A stretch of DNA of 17,122 nt from JBDSEG01 sp039920165 (GTDB taxonomy: Bacteria > Pseudomonadota > Gammaproteobacteria > Burkholderiales > Burkholderiaceae_C). Shown in pieces: positions 7,997 to 15,863 of this stretch (position 1 is the stretch's first letter; each line of letters opens with the position of its first letter). Made by a program: the position numbers and the translations under genes. The notes below the pieces were generated by a model, which was not told the DNA's origin, made no database searches, and was given only the letters and a program-made list of their open reading frames with translations. The stretch covers positions 1 through 17,122 of the forward strand of contig JBDSEG010000290.1 of the NCBI GenBank assembly GCA_039920165.1, written 5' to 3'.

Positions 7997-8120
7997 GAGA
8001 GAGGATATCGCCGCGGTGGTCCGCGCCCATCTGCAGGGTGACGCGGGCGCGGCATTTGCCGCATCATGGCGCTATGCCCTCGCCCAAGGCCCACCATCCA
8101 CCGTCCGTCCGAGCCCGACC
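7997..8120. promoter_or_regulatory. Divergent intergenic region (CoA transferase / DUF4864)
   Basis: The 124 bases between two divergent start codons must carry the promoters for both directions. A small hairpin, GCGGC-ATTT-GCCGC, lies at 8049-8062. I do not see convincing -35/-10 pairs. Confidence 0.4.
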
Positions 8121-8591
8121 ATGAAGCCGCCCCTGCTGACACGCCGTTCGCTGATCGTTTTCGGACTGACCTCGGCATCCCCGATGGCGCAGGCCGAGGA
8201 GGTGGCGCCGGCCGATGCGAAGCGCATCCAGGCGATCGTCCGCGACCAGCTCGCGGCTTTCGCGGCCGACGATGCGAAGCGCGCCTTCGGCTTTGCGAGC
8301 GTCGCGCTGCAGCGCCAGTTCGGCAGCGCCGATCGCTTCATGGCGATGGTTCGTAGCGCCTACCCGGTCGTGATCCGACCGGCGTCGGTGGCATTTCTGC
8401 GGCCCGAGCTCGTCGAAGGCCAGTGGACCCAGGGCGTGCACCTCACCGACAACGCCGGCGCGCGCTGGCTCGCGGTCTACCGGATGGAGCGCGGCGCGGG
8501 CGGCAAGCTCTGGCGCATCGGCGGCTGCACCCTGGTGCCGGCGTCTGGGCACATCGCCGGCGCGACCTTCACTTCGACAGCGCGAGCCTGA
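8121..8591 (+). CDS. Exported DUF4864 domain protein
   Basis: 156 aa starting at ATG 8121. The frame is open upstream, but that stretch runs antisense through the CoA transferase gene and does not belong. The N-terminus is a signal peptide: LLTRRSLIVFGLTSASPMAQA, with twin arginines at residues 8-9 suggesting the Tat route although the hydrophobic part is short; cleavage probably falls after AQA (23-25). The rest matches DUF4864: IQAIVRDQLAAFAADDAKRAFGFAS (36-60), QRQFGSADRFMAMVRSAYP (64-82), VVIRPASVAFL (83-93) and LWRIGGCTLV (130-139) at the end. The family is short, probably periplasmic, with no known biochemical role; an NTF2-like fold is plausible. Its 3' end overlaps that of the convergent lysE-type gene by 23 bases. 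Confidence 0.88.
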   Translation: MKPPLLTRRSLIVFGLTSASPMAQAEEVAPADAKRIQAIVRDQLAAFAADDAKRAFGFASVALQRQFGSADRFMAMVRSAYPVVIRPASVAFLRPELVEGQWTQGVHLTDNAGARWLAVYRMERGAGGKLWRIGGCTLVPASGHIAGATFTSTARA

Positions 8592-9207
8592 CGCCGAAGC
8601 CGATCAGGAAGAGCCCAGCCAGCTTGCCGAGCGCGCGGCCCACCCACGGGCGTGCGCGCAGCCGCTCGGCGAGGTGGTGCGTGAGCAGCGTCATCGCCAG
8701 GCCATAGCCGAAAGTCAGCACCGCGATGGTCGCCGCCATCACGCCGAAGGTCGCGAGGCCGGGCTTGTGCGCCGGGTCGACGAAGAGCGGAAAGAACGCC
8801 ATGTAGAAGACGATCGCCTTCGGGTTGAGCAGGGTGATGACGAAGGCCTGCCGCAGATAGTGGCGTGGCCGGATATTCAGCACCGGGGCGTCGCCCGCCT
8901 TGGCGAAGAGCATGCGCGCACCGAGCCACGCGAGGTAGGCCGCGCCCAGCCACTGCACCGCACCGAAGGCCGGCGGCCAGGCCGCGAGCAGCGCCGCCAC
9001 GCCCGCGACCGCTAGCCACATCAGCACCTGGTCGCCGACGATCAGGCCGAGCGTCGCTGCGAGCCCGCCGCGCACACCGCCCTTGGCGGTCGAGGTGATG
9101 AGGGCGAGGTTGCCCGGACCCGGGATGAGCAGGAAGACGACGATGGCGACGACGAAGGCGCCGTAGTTCTGGATGCCGTCGGCGAGGCCGAACAGGGTGG
9201 TGGTCAT
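8569..9207 (-). CDS. LysE/RhtB-family amino-acid exporter
   Basis: 212 aa, typical of the LysE/RhtB efflux family in the inner membrane. The family signature is at 18-60: VVAIVVFLLIPGPGN, then the Gly-rich GGVRGGLAATLGLIVGD (44-60), a membrane re-entry region around Pro29-Pro31. A second hallmark is LLNPKAIVFYMAFFP (126-140). Hydrophobic stretches fit about six membrane segments. Start 9207 is supported by AAGGA 6 nt upstream and by the ATGA overlap with the acetyltransferase gene ahead of it; a longer frame to 9426 is only antisense-like Arg-rich sequence. Substrate is probably amino acids or related zwitterions, not decidable here. Translationally coupled to the GNAT gene; convergent with the DUF4864 gene. 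Confidence 0.92.
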   Translation of the reverse strand: MTTTLFGLADGIQNYGAFVVAIVVFLLIPGPGNLALITSTAKGGVRGGLAATLGLIVGDQVLMWLAVAGVAALLAAWPPAFGAVQWLGAAYLAWLGARMLFAKAGDAPVLNIRPRHYLRQAFVITLLNPKAIVFYMAFFPLFVDPAHKPGLATFGVMAATIAVLTFGYGLAMTLLTHHLAERLRARPWVGRALGKLAGLFLIGFGVRLALSK

Positions 9208-9674
9208 GCCGTGTCCTTGGCGAAGATGGTGAGCGATTCGCCGTCGTGGACCGCCACTTCGCGCTGCGACCAATGGCCGCGGCGCAGCAGTGAAGCGGCG
9301 GTGGCGGTGGCGCAATAGATCTGCGCGAAGCCGAGTCGGCAAGCCTGCGAAACGAGCGCGTCGAGCAACTGCGCGCCGATGCCCTGCCCGCGCAAAGCTG
9401 GCACGACCAGACCCGCGGCGGCCCACGGACCCAGGTGCGCGTGGCTGGGCAGGGACTGCGCCTTGAGCGCTGCCATGCCGACGGGGGTCTTGTCGCGAAA
9501 GGCGATCAAGCCGATCGGAAGCGCCGACTCGCCGGCCGCAAAGAATTGCAGGTCGGCCGCCGCATCACCGCGCCCGCCCGCTCCGTACCACTGCGGCCAT
9601 TCGTCTCGCATCCACCGCGCCAGCAGCGGCAGCCACTCGGTGTGGCGCGCCAAGGCAGCGACGACGATCGGCAT
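9204..9674 (-). CDS. GNAT-family N-acetyltransferase
   Basis: 156 aa, the normal size of a single GNAT domain. Motif A, which binds the acetyl-CoA pyrophosphate, is LVVPALRGQGIGAQLLDAL (89-107) with R-G-Q-G-I-G at 95-100. The preceding strand, TPVGMAALKAQSL (63-75), fits the central sheet. The N-terminal helices (residues 10-30) carry the WMRDEWPQWY segment seen in several GNAT proteins. Acceptor molecule unknown; candidates are amines or amino acids given the downstream exporter. Its stop overlaps the exporter start (ATGA) and its start lies 18 bases after the dienelactone hydrolase stop, so the three genes form an operon. No clear ribosome binding site precedes the ATG, suggesting coupling to the upstream gene. 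Confidence 0.9.
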   Translation of the reverse strand: MPIVVAALARHTEWLPLLARWMRDEWPQWYGAGGRGDAAADLQFFAAGESALPIGLIAFRDKTPVGMAALKAQSLPSHAHLGPWAAAGLVVPALRGQGIGAQLLDALVSQACRLGFAQIYCATATAASLLRRGHWSQREVAVHDGESLTIFAKDTA

Positions 9675-9692
9675 AAGAGGGGTCAGTCAACC

Positions 9693-10376
9693 TCAACCGC
9701 CGTTCGCCCTGAACAGCTCGAGCGTGCGCTCGCGCGCCAGTTGCGCGCTCGGCGCGTGGTAGTCGGCGCGCCGGTCCGAGTTGAAGCCGTGGCCGGCGTC
9801 GTACAGGTAGACCTTCACTTCGGGGTGCGCAGTGCGGACTTTCTCGACGCCTTCGAGCGGAATGTTCTTGTCCAGGCGCCCGAAGTGCAGGATGGTCGGG
9901 CAGCACGGCGTCTCTCCGGCCAACTCGGGCACCCGCCCGCCGTAGTAGCCCGAGGCGGCCGCCAGGCCGTCGCAGCGGCACGCCGCGGCCCAGGCGATCG
10001 AGCCGCCGTAGCAGTAGCCGGTGATGAAGACCGGCCCGCCGCGCGCGGCCAGGCCGTCGATGCAGGTCTGCGTATCGGCCACCGAGGTCGCGAACGGATG
10101 CTCGTGCGTGGCGATGCGCTTGGCCATCTCGATATCCTGCGGGCTGTAGCTCGCCTGCAGGCCGGGCGCGACGCGGTCGTACAGGGCTGGCGCCCAGACC
10201 TCGTAGCCGGCATCGGCCCAGGCATCGGCCTGCTCGCGGATGTGCTCGGTGACGCCGAAGATTTCCTGGATCAGCACCAGCCCGCCGCGCCGCTCGCCGG
10301 CGGGCGGGACGCAGTAGACGCCGATCGAGGCACCGTCGCTCATGGGCATGGGGATGAGGTCGCCGCGGGTGGTCAT
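9693..10376 (-). CDS. Dienelactone hydrolase family protein
   Basis: 227 aa, close to classical dienelactone hydrolases (about 236 aa). Catalytic residues are visible at the expected places: Glu38 in IQEIFGV, nucleophile Cys122 in GYCYGG, Asp169 in GRLDKNIP and His196 in AGHGF. A Cys nucleophile with the supporting Glu is characteristic of true dienelactone-hydrolase-like members, which open lactones such as 4-carboxymethylenebut-2-en-4-olide in chlorocatechol or related ring-cleavage routes. No other aromatic degradation gene lies nearby, so the substrate could be different. Cytoplasmic. First gene of a three-gene minus-strand operon with the GNAT and LysE-type genes; the ribosome binding site before the ATG is weak. 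Confidence 0.92.
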   Translation of the reverse strand: MTTRGDLIPMPMSDGASIGVYCVPPAGERRGGLVLIQEIFGVTEHIREQADAWADAGYEVWAPALYDRVAPGLQASYSPQDIEMAKRIATHEHPFATSVADTQTCIDGLAARGGPVFITGYCYGGSIAWAAACRCDGLAAASGYYGGRVPELAGETPCCPTILHFGRLDKNIPLEGVEKVRTAHPEVKVYLYDAGHGFNSDRRADYHAPSAQLARERTLELFRANGG

Positions 10377-10587
10377 GGGAGCTTTCGGGTGGGAGTGACG
10401 GGTGCGTCGGGATGAGGCGTCACTCTACCCCGGCAGTCAGCGAGCAGGCTCAGACCTGCCGGGTTTTGAGCTGTGCCGAAGGTCGCGGAACGACCCGCGG
10501 CCGCGGCGCCTGGCGACCAGAAGATCGTGACCGTTCAAGTTTTCGAAACCATGAAGTGAGCGTCGCCAGTACAGTAAGTTGCCTACT

Positions 10588-11298
10588 TCAACCTCGAACC
10601 GCCTCCAGCCGGTATCCCAGGCCTCTGACCGTGTGAATCAACGGCGCTTCGCTGCCTTCGTCGATCTTGGCCCGCAGCCGGCCAATGTAGACATCCACCA
10701 CGTTGGTCAGCGGATCCTCGCTGGCGCCCCACACGTTCGCGAGAATTCGCTCTCGGCTGATTAAGCGTCCGGGCGTACTCATCATCAGTTCCAGCAGGGC
10801 AAGCTCTTTAGCGGTCAGCGTCAGCGGCTGCCCCCCTCGGCTGGCCTGCATGCGCTCTCGATCAAACACCAGGTCGCCCACCTGCAGGCGGTTAGGGGTG
10901 CCGCGCGCGAGCTCGCGGCCGCGGCGGGAGAGTGACTCCAGCCGTGCCAGCAGCTCCTCGAAGTCGAAAGGCTTGGCCATGTAGTCGTCGGCGCCCAGGC
11001 GCAGCCCTGCCACGCGGTCTTCAACCGCCCCGAGGGCGGACAGCATGAGAATCGGCATGCCCACGCCCTCGGCCCGCAGCGTTTGGCATATCTCCAGTCC
11101 GCCCATGCCGGGCAGCATCAGGTCCAGGATCAATACGGTGGATTGGCCGTCGGCGGCGGCATCGCGTGCCCGCTGGCGCGCCACGGTCAGCCCTTTGGGG
11201 CCCGTGACGACCAGTTCGACGCGATGGCCTTCGGCGCGCAGGCCGCGGCCCAGGAAATCTGCAATGCGAGCATCGTCTTCGATGATCAGGATGTTCAT
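10588..11298 (-). CDS. OmpR/PhoB-family response regulator
   Basis: 236 aa: receiver domain (1-125) and winged-helix DNA-binding domain (about 137-236). Acidic pocket Glu7-Asp8-Asp9, phospho-acceptor Asp59 in LILDLMLPGMGG, switch Ser87 and Lys109 in YMAKPF are all present, so the receiver should be active. The C-terminal part shows LTAKELALLELMM (153-165), VDVYIGRLRAKID and IHTVRGLGYRL, typical of OmpR-type recognition helix and wing. The receiver has about seven extra residues between helix 2 and strand 3 (around 43-53), which is why the Asp is at 59 instead of about 51-53. Its start overlaps the kinase stop by four bases (ATGA), so kinase and regulator are translationally coupled. It probably activates or represses nearby genes, perhaps the divergent periplasmic protein gene. 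Confidence 0.95.
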   Translation of the reverse strand: MNILIIEDDARIADFLGRGLRAEGHRVELVVTGPKGLTVARQRARDAAADGQSTVLILDLMLPGMGGLEICQTLRAEGVGMPILMLSALGAVEDRVAGLRLGADDYMAKPFDFEELLARLESLSRRGRELARGTPNRLQVGDLVFDRERMQASRGGQPLTLTAKELALLELMMSTPGRLISRERILANVWGASEDPLTNVVDVYIGRLRAKIDEGSEAPLIHTVRGLGYRLEAVRG

Positions 11299-12926
11299 GC
11301 CGCGCCGTGCAGCAGTTCATCAGCGCCCACCGAAGGCAGGCTCAGAACCGCTTGTGTGCTGCCGTTGCCACTGCGCAGGTGCAGCTGGCCCCCATGGGCT
11401 TGCGCCAGGGCATGCGCAATGGACAGGCCCAGGCCGCTGCCGTCCACGCTGTGGCTGCGCGCCAGCGACCCGCGGAAATGGCGGTCGAACACCTGCGGCA
11501 ATTCATGGGCCGGAATGCCGATGCCCTCGTCACTGACGGTCACCTGCACGGTCGATGACTCGTCAGCGGCGTACGCCTGTGCGGTCACGCGTATCTTCAC
11601 CTGTCCGCCGGGCTGGGAATAGCGCGTGGCGTTGTCCAGCAGCACCCCCAGCAGTTGGCGCAGCCGCAAAGGGTCGCCGGCCACCAGATGGTCGCCTGTG
11701 CGTACCGGCACCGGCACCAGCGCCACGCCCAGACGTGAAGCCTGGGCACTGGCCTGAGCCACGGCATCGCAAGCCAGTTCGTCCATGTCCACCAGTTCGC
11801 GCACCAGCGAAAGCGAATCGATATCGCTGCGGGCCATCGCTAGCAGATCGTCGATCACGGCCGCAAGCTGCTTCGCCGTCGCCACGATGCGGGATAGGGC
11901 TTCGCGGTACTCGGCGGCTGGCTTGTCGACCCCGCGCAACGTGATTTCGGCTTCGCCGCGGATCGCGGTAGTGGGGGTGCGAAGCTCGTGACTGATGTCG
12001 GCAAAGAGCCGCCGTCGCTGGCCATCGGCCTTGCGCAGCGAGGCCAGGGCGTCGGCCAAGTCACGCGTACGCACGGCCACCTGCACCTCCAGCTTGTGGC
12101 GCTGGGCAGACTCGCGTTCGCGGTGCTGCTCCAACTCGGCGGCCAATGCGTTCACGCTGTGTGCCACCTCCGCAAACTCGTCCTGGCCCGTCAGCGGGAT
12201 GCGGTGACCCAGTTGCCCGGACCGCAACGCGCGCGCGCCCTCGCTCAACTGCTGCAGTGGGTTGCGCAAGGCGCGGCCGAAGTACACCGCGGCCGCCAGC
12301 GCGCTGGCGGCCAGCAGCGCTGCGGCACCCAGCCACAGCCACCGTACCCAGGCCAGGACGGTGTCGGTGGCGGCGCGCTCGCGCTGCACCTCGGTGGCCT
12401 CGCGCGCGATGTTCTCGGCAATCAGTTTGCGCAAGTCGCGGCCCTCGGCCATGTCGAACAAGCGCGCCAGCGCCTCCCACGCCTGTCCGGCGTCAGAACC
12501 CGGCGCCAAGGGCCGGGCGTCGTCCACTGCCCGGTGCAGTGCGGCCATGCTTTGCGCCAGTACCGCCAGCGTGTCGCGGCGGCGCAGGTGCTCCACGTTT
12601 GCCTGGCCGCTGCTGTCGAGATCGACGGCCTGCGCGGCCAATACATTCAGGCGTTGCAGCGTGCCCTGCATGGCGACTTCCAACTCGGTGCGGGCACTGT
12701 CGTCGGCATTGCCACCCAATTGCATCTGCGCCACCCAGGTGCGCAGGCGCTGCTTCTGTGCCGACAACTGGATGAAGCCCGTGGCAATGTCGCTCGCCAC
12801 GCGGCCGCGCAGGACCTGGCGCTCGGTCACCACCAACGACGCAGCCGCCAGCAGTGCAGCCAGAACGACCACCGATGCGAACAGGGCAAGTACCAAGGTT
12901 AGGCGACGACGGAACATCCAAGCCAT
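11295..12926 (-). CDS. Membrane sensor histidine kinase
   Basis: 543 aa from ATG 12926; a TTG at 12935 and an ATG at 12917 are other possible starts, none with a good ribosome binding site. Two membrane segments (about 8-32 and 194-216) enclose a periplasmic helical sensor region of about 160 residues, without a recognisable ligand-binding motif; it resembles four-helix-bundle sensors. Then come HAMP (about 217-270), HisKA with FADISHELRTP (phospho-acceptor His313), and HATPase_c with N-box LLDNATRY (Asn432), G1 DEGIGI (466-471) and G2 DGSGLGLS (495-502). All catalytic motifs are intact. It phosphorylates the overlapping OmpR-type regulator encoded next on the same strand. The gene is divergent from a periplasmic protein gene, a common arrangement for a sensor and its target or accessory protein. 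Confidence 0.95.
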   Translation of the reverse strand: MAWMFRRRLTLVLALFASVVVLAALLAAASLVVTERQVLRGRVASDIATGFIQLSAQKQRLRTWVAQMQLGGNADDSARTELEVAMQGTLQRLNVLAAQAVDLDSSGQANVEHLRRRDTLAVLAQSMAALHRAVDDARPLAPGSDAGQAWEALARLFDMAEGRDLRKLIAENIAREATEVQRERAATDTVLAWVRWLWLGAAALLAASALAAAVYFGRALRNPLQQLSEGARALRSGQLGHRIPLTGQDEFAEVAHSVNALAAELEQHRERESAQRHKLEVQVAVRTRDLADALASLRKADGQRRRLFADISHELRTPTTAIRGEAEITLRGVDKPAAEYREALSRIVATAKQLAAVIDDLLAMARSDIDSLSLVRELVDMDELACDAVAQASAQASRLGVALVPVPVRTGDHLVAGDPLRLRQLLGVLLDNATRYSQPGGQVKIRVTAQAYAADESSTVQVTVSDEGIGIPAHELPQVFDRHFRGSLARSHSVDGSGLGLSIAHALAQAHGGQLHLRSGNGSTQAVLSLPSVGADELLHGAA

Positions 12927-13096
12927 TGTCTGCAATCACGCGTCACGTCGCCGGTGTTCATCTGCGGTTCATTTTCGAGTCAGCATCAGCTCATCCAATG
13001 CTCAGCGGCGCTTTAGGCGTAGCCGCTCCAATAGCTTCTAGGCCGGGGCAATCTTTTCCGGTTCTTCCAACTGTCCCCCAACAACGAGCAACCCGT
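12927..13096. promoter_or_regulatory. Divergent region between kinase operon and periplasmic protein gene
   Basis: 170 bases separate the two divergent start codons and should contain both promoters. An inverted repeat AGCGGC / GCCGCT with a 12-nt spacer lies at 13004-13027 and could be an operator. No clear -35/-10 pair is identified. Confidence 0.35.
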
Positions 13097-13658
13097 ATGA
13101 AATGCACCCGGATCACTGGCCTGAGCGCTTTCGCTTTTGGCCGCCTCAATGACCGCCCAGGCCCAAGTGAGCTTGGTCAACAAAGCCATCAGCGAACCCG
13201 AGGTGCAGGCTGCCCAGCAGGCCTGGTGCAAGGCGCTGGTCGACATTAGTGCTGCCCACACCAGCGGTGGCCAGGCTGCGGCCAAGGCCCTGGCCGAGCA
13301 AGTAATCGACGCCGCCTACGGTTACCAGATGGGCGCAGTGCTTTTCAAACCCACATTGACGGTCAACCCGCAGACATTCCGCACCACGCGCGCCGGTGCA
13401 CTCTCCTACTTCGTGGGCGGCGATCCGGCCTTTCCCAAGGACACCGGATTCGCTTTGAAGGGCTGGAACAAGTGCGAGGTGGCTAACGCGGCGATCTTCA
13501 TCGCGGGCAACAGCGCCACCACCCTGGGCAAGGTCAACTTCACCGGCAAAGACGGCAAGGTGACCACCGTCGACAAGACCTGGAACTTCGTCAAGGACGA
13601 CGCCGGCAAGCTGCGCATCGTGGTGCACCACTCGTCGCTGGAGTACGCGGGCAGCTGA
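13097..13658 (+). CDS. Small periplasmic protein (predicted NTF2-like), frameshifted in signal peptide
   Basis: The mature part, in the frame open from TTG 13137, reads AQVSLVNKAISEPEVQAAQQAW..., with GALSYFVGGDP, DTGFALKGW, VDKTWNFVKDD and LRIVVHHSSLEY near the end. I recall similar proteins in Burkholderiales, sometimes labelled phosphoribosyl-AMP cyclohydrolase apparently without basis; the pattern suggests a SnoaL/NTF2-like alpha+beta fold, an inference. A good signal peptide start, ATG 13097 (MKCTRITGLSAFAF), lies just upstream in another frame. Dropping one T from the TTTT run at 13135-13138 joins them into MKCTRITGLSAFALAASMTAQAQ, a convincing Sec signal peptide ending in AQA. Either the base is a sequencing error or the gene is a recent frameshift mutant; without export, translation could begin at TTG 13137 or ATG 13149. 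Divergent from the kinase/regulator operon, so a possible target. Confidence 0.8.
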
Positions 13659-13665
13659 GGCCCGT

Positions 13666-13679
13666 CGCTGCGCGCAGCG
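13666..13679. terminator. Short palindrome after the periplasmic protein gene
   Basis: CGCTGCGCGCAGCG is a 14-base perfect palindrome eight bases after the stop codon, able to form a 5-bp stem with a CGCG loop. It sits between two convergent genes. There is no strict T-run, so termination is only possible. Confidence 0.35.
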
Positions 13680-13700
13680 CGATGAGCCTTCTTCGCCCAG

Positions 13701-14534
13701 CTAACCATCCATTTGGGCGCGGGTCCGGCGGCTGGACATACACCTGAGTTGGTTGTCCGTCCCTGTGACCCCCGGCACGCGGCCCACCACTTTGTCAACC
13801 ACATTGCGCTGCTCTTCGGTGTCGACAATACCTTCGATTACAACCCTGCCGTCGTTGACGGCAAGTGTCACGCCGAGCTCTGCGGTCGCGGGCGTCTTTC
13901 TCAGCGCAGTTCGTATGTGGGACTTCAGCGCCATTTGCTTGAGCAGGGCGCGCGACTCGGCAGTTTCGGCAAAGTCCGCATGATTCACCATGCCGACGAT
14001 GCGATCGATACAGAAGTCGACTGAAGTTTTCTCGGTGTTGAAAGTCGCGTCGTACAACCACGGGTCCTCATAGCTGACCCCGAACAGCCTGCGCACGGTG
14101 TCCGCATGAGCAGCGTCGTTACGTCGAATTTCGTGCAGAACCTTATCGTGATCGTCGGTCCGCAGTCTTTCCATCATGTGCCTGACGCGGACTTCGAGTG
14201 GCGCACTGACTCGAATGCACGGAATATGCGGGACTAGGCGCAAAAGATTGGTCGCACCCCAACCTCGGAACACGACATTGCCCTTCAAAGCCGTGTCCAG
14301 TACCTCCTGCTCCGTGAACAAGCCTACGTCGGAGGGCTTCAGCCGAAACCGGTCGGACAGCGTTGCCTGACCATCGATCATTCGCCCGACCGCGCTTGGT
14401 TCGACGTGCAAATCGTTGGCCAGTGCGTCGGTAAGCTCGTTGTAGACCAAGCGTAGCCCCAACCTCTCGGCAACCCCCGCAGCAACGTCCTTGCCGAGAG
14501 AGCCCATCTCCCTCGTAATCCCGATTACAGGCAT
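13701..14534 (-). CDS. Cytidylate-kinase-like protein with C-terminal BON domain
   Basis: 277 aa. The first 190 residues fit the cytidylate-kinase-like family (AAA_26/Cytidylate_kin2): ITREMGSLGKDVAAGVAERLGL (6-27) is the modified P-loop, with Lys15, then VYNELTDALA (30-39), VVFRGWGATNLL (87-98) and a lid-like arginine-rich segment HMMERLRTDDHDKV (119-132). Residues about 200-263 (ALLKQMALKSHIRTAL..., LAVNDGRVVIEGIVDTEEQRN, VPGVTGTDNQL) match a BON domain, usually a lipid- or ligand-associated module in periplasmic or outer-membrane proteins. No signal peptide is present, so this BON is probably cytoplasmic. The ATG has a strong ribosome binding site, GAGGAG, 6 nt upstream. The gene stands alone: 245 bases separate it from the Bug gene. 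Substrate unknown; true CMP kinase activity is doubtful. Confidence 0.85.
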   Translation of the reverse strand: MPVIGITREMGSLGKDVAAGVAERLGLRLVYNELTDALANDLHVEPSAVGRMIDGQATLSDRFRLKPSDVGLFTEQEVLDTALKGNVVFRGWGATNLLRLVPHIPCIRVSAPLEVRVRHMMERLRTDDHDKVLHEIRRNDAAHADTVRRLFGVSYEDPWLYDATFNTEKTSVDFCIDRIVGMVNHADFAETAESRALLKQMALKSHIRTALRKTPATAELGVTLAVNDGRVVIEGIVDTEEQRNVVDKVVGRVPGVTGTDNQLRCMSSRRTRAQMDG

Positions 14535-14779
14535 GGTTCACTCCTCATGAAATTGGTCGAAACGGAGCTTAAGGCACCAGCTTCGCTGGGTTGGTTGTAG
14601 CAAATCGCAGCGCGTGCTGACCCCCACAGTCTTCTCCAACGAGGAAAGAGCGACCAGCCGTGCTCGCCATTCCAGCGACGATTGAGCCGCAGTCCGGCTG
14701 CAAACAGATCCGGTCTAGCAAACGGCGCGTCATTGCCGAGTTCACGTTGGCTGCGACGATAAAGCTCTCAACCGCGCTT

Positions 14780-15811
14780 CTAAAACGGCTGAATGTATTC
14801 CGACACCGATTGACCTTCCCAGAGATGTTGGGCGTGAAGTGGAAGGGTGTCCACAGTTTGCTTCATCTCTTTCAAAGCCTGTTGCAGGAAAGCCGACGCG
14901 CTTGTCGCGGGGATGTAGCTGCCGTCAGTCGCAAGGTGGGCTGTGAGAAAAGCTCTGTATTCCGGCGTTTCCGCGATCTGATCGAGCGCCTGTGACAAAG
15001 CCTTGACCCTCCGCGGGTCGGTCCCGACTTTGGCAACGATCGCGCGAAATTGCGCCAACCCGTTACCGTACCCCAGTTCGCTCGAAACCGGGACATCCTT
15101 GAATGCAGGAACGCGTGCTGATGCAAGAAACAGGACCGGCTGCAGCTGCTTGCCCTGAAGGAGCGTCGCGACGTCGGCAGGCTGTTCATACAAAGCGTCT
15201 GCTTGCCCGTTCAGCACCGCCTGAAATCGTTGCTCTGGGTTTTCGAACGGAACGGGCGTGAGCTGAATGCCCTTTAGGGAAAGCTGCTGCAGCATCAAAT
15301 AGTCGGGGCTGCCCAAACCGCTGATCGCCACTCGCAACGACCTGGGTTTCTGGCGCGCTTGCTTCTCGAATTCGTTCCAGCTTTTGAAGCTGCCGCTGGT
15401 CGGCAAAAAGAAAGCGGACGGTTGCCTGATCATGATGGCCAGGGGAACAACGTCGGCAGGCTTCCAACCCGGATTCGCGTAGGCGAGCAGACAGTACGTT
15501 TCCGCCGTAAGCACCGAGACCAGGAGACCGTCGCTCGGTGACGCCAGAAACTTTTCCATTCCGGCATTGCCCGTTCTGCCGGGAATGTTGGTTACCGTCG
15601 CCGGCATGCCGACACGCTGCAGCAGCTTTGCCGTCTCGCGGGCCAACTGATCAGCACCCCCGCCGATGCCCCAGGGAACGAGAATTTCGACCGATCCTGA
15701 AGCCGTCCTTTCCTGCGCGGCCGCATTTGTCGGAGCCAGGCTGAGCGTAAAGCACAGAAGGGCAACCCATATCAGAGCGGATGTCGATTTATTAGTAAGA
15801 ATCCAGTTCAC
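14780..15811 (-). CDS. Orphan Bug/TctC-family extracytoplasmic solute-binding protein
   Basis: 343 aa from GTG 15811, chosen because GGAG lies 6 nt upstream and the next residues form a proper signal peptide (MNWILTNKSTSALIWVALLC, hydrophobic to about 28, cleavage likely after AAA at 30-32); a TTG at 15835 is less likely. Bug family motifs are VEILVPWGIGGGADQLAR (41-58) and NIPGRTGNAGMEKF (75-88), which form the carboxylate-binding pocket in known members. The protein is periplasmic and binds small carboxylates or similar compounds. No TctA/TctB membrane genes are in the window, so it is an orphan, as is common in Burkholderiales. Codon choice looks less GC-rich than in the 794-5840 cluster, compatible with horizontal transfer. 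It is preceded by a small ORF and a hairpin that may regulate it. Confidence 0.92.
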   Translation of the reverse strand: MNWILTNKSTSALIWVALLCFTLSLAPTNAAAQERTASGSVEILVPWGIGGGADQLARETAKLLQRVGMPATVTNIPGRTGNAGMEKFLASPSDGLLVSVLTAETYCLLAYANPGWKPADVVPLAIMIRQPSAFFLPTSGSFKSWNEFEKQARQKPRSLRVAISGLGSPDYLMLQQLSLKGIQLTPVPFENPEQRFQAVLNGQADALYEQPADVATLLQGKQLQPVLFLASARVPAFKDVPVSSELGYGNGLAQFRAIVAKVGTDPRRVKALSQALDQIAETPEYRAFLTAHLATDGSYIPATSASAFLQQALKEMKQTVDTLPLHAQHLWEGQSVSEYIQPF

Positions 15812-15863
15812 TTTCGGCTCCTTTACAGGCAACAAAGTGTTGATTCGGAGTTCTCTCGACGGG

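Noticed and set aside
5955..8041. Long + strand frames opposite the hydrolase and CoA transferase genes
   Set aside because: They are antisense to two genes with complete catalytic motifs and encode Arg/Gly/Ala-rich sequence without domains.
9435..10415. 326-codon + strand frame opposite the dienelactone hydrolase and GNAT genes
   Set aside because: Antisense to well-supported genes; no recognisable motif.
11988..12902. 304-codon + strand frame opposite the histidine kinase gene
   Set aside because: Antisense to a kinase with all motifs intact; Gln/Arg/His-rich mirror composition.
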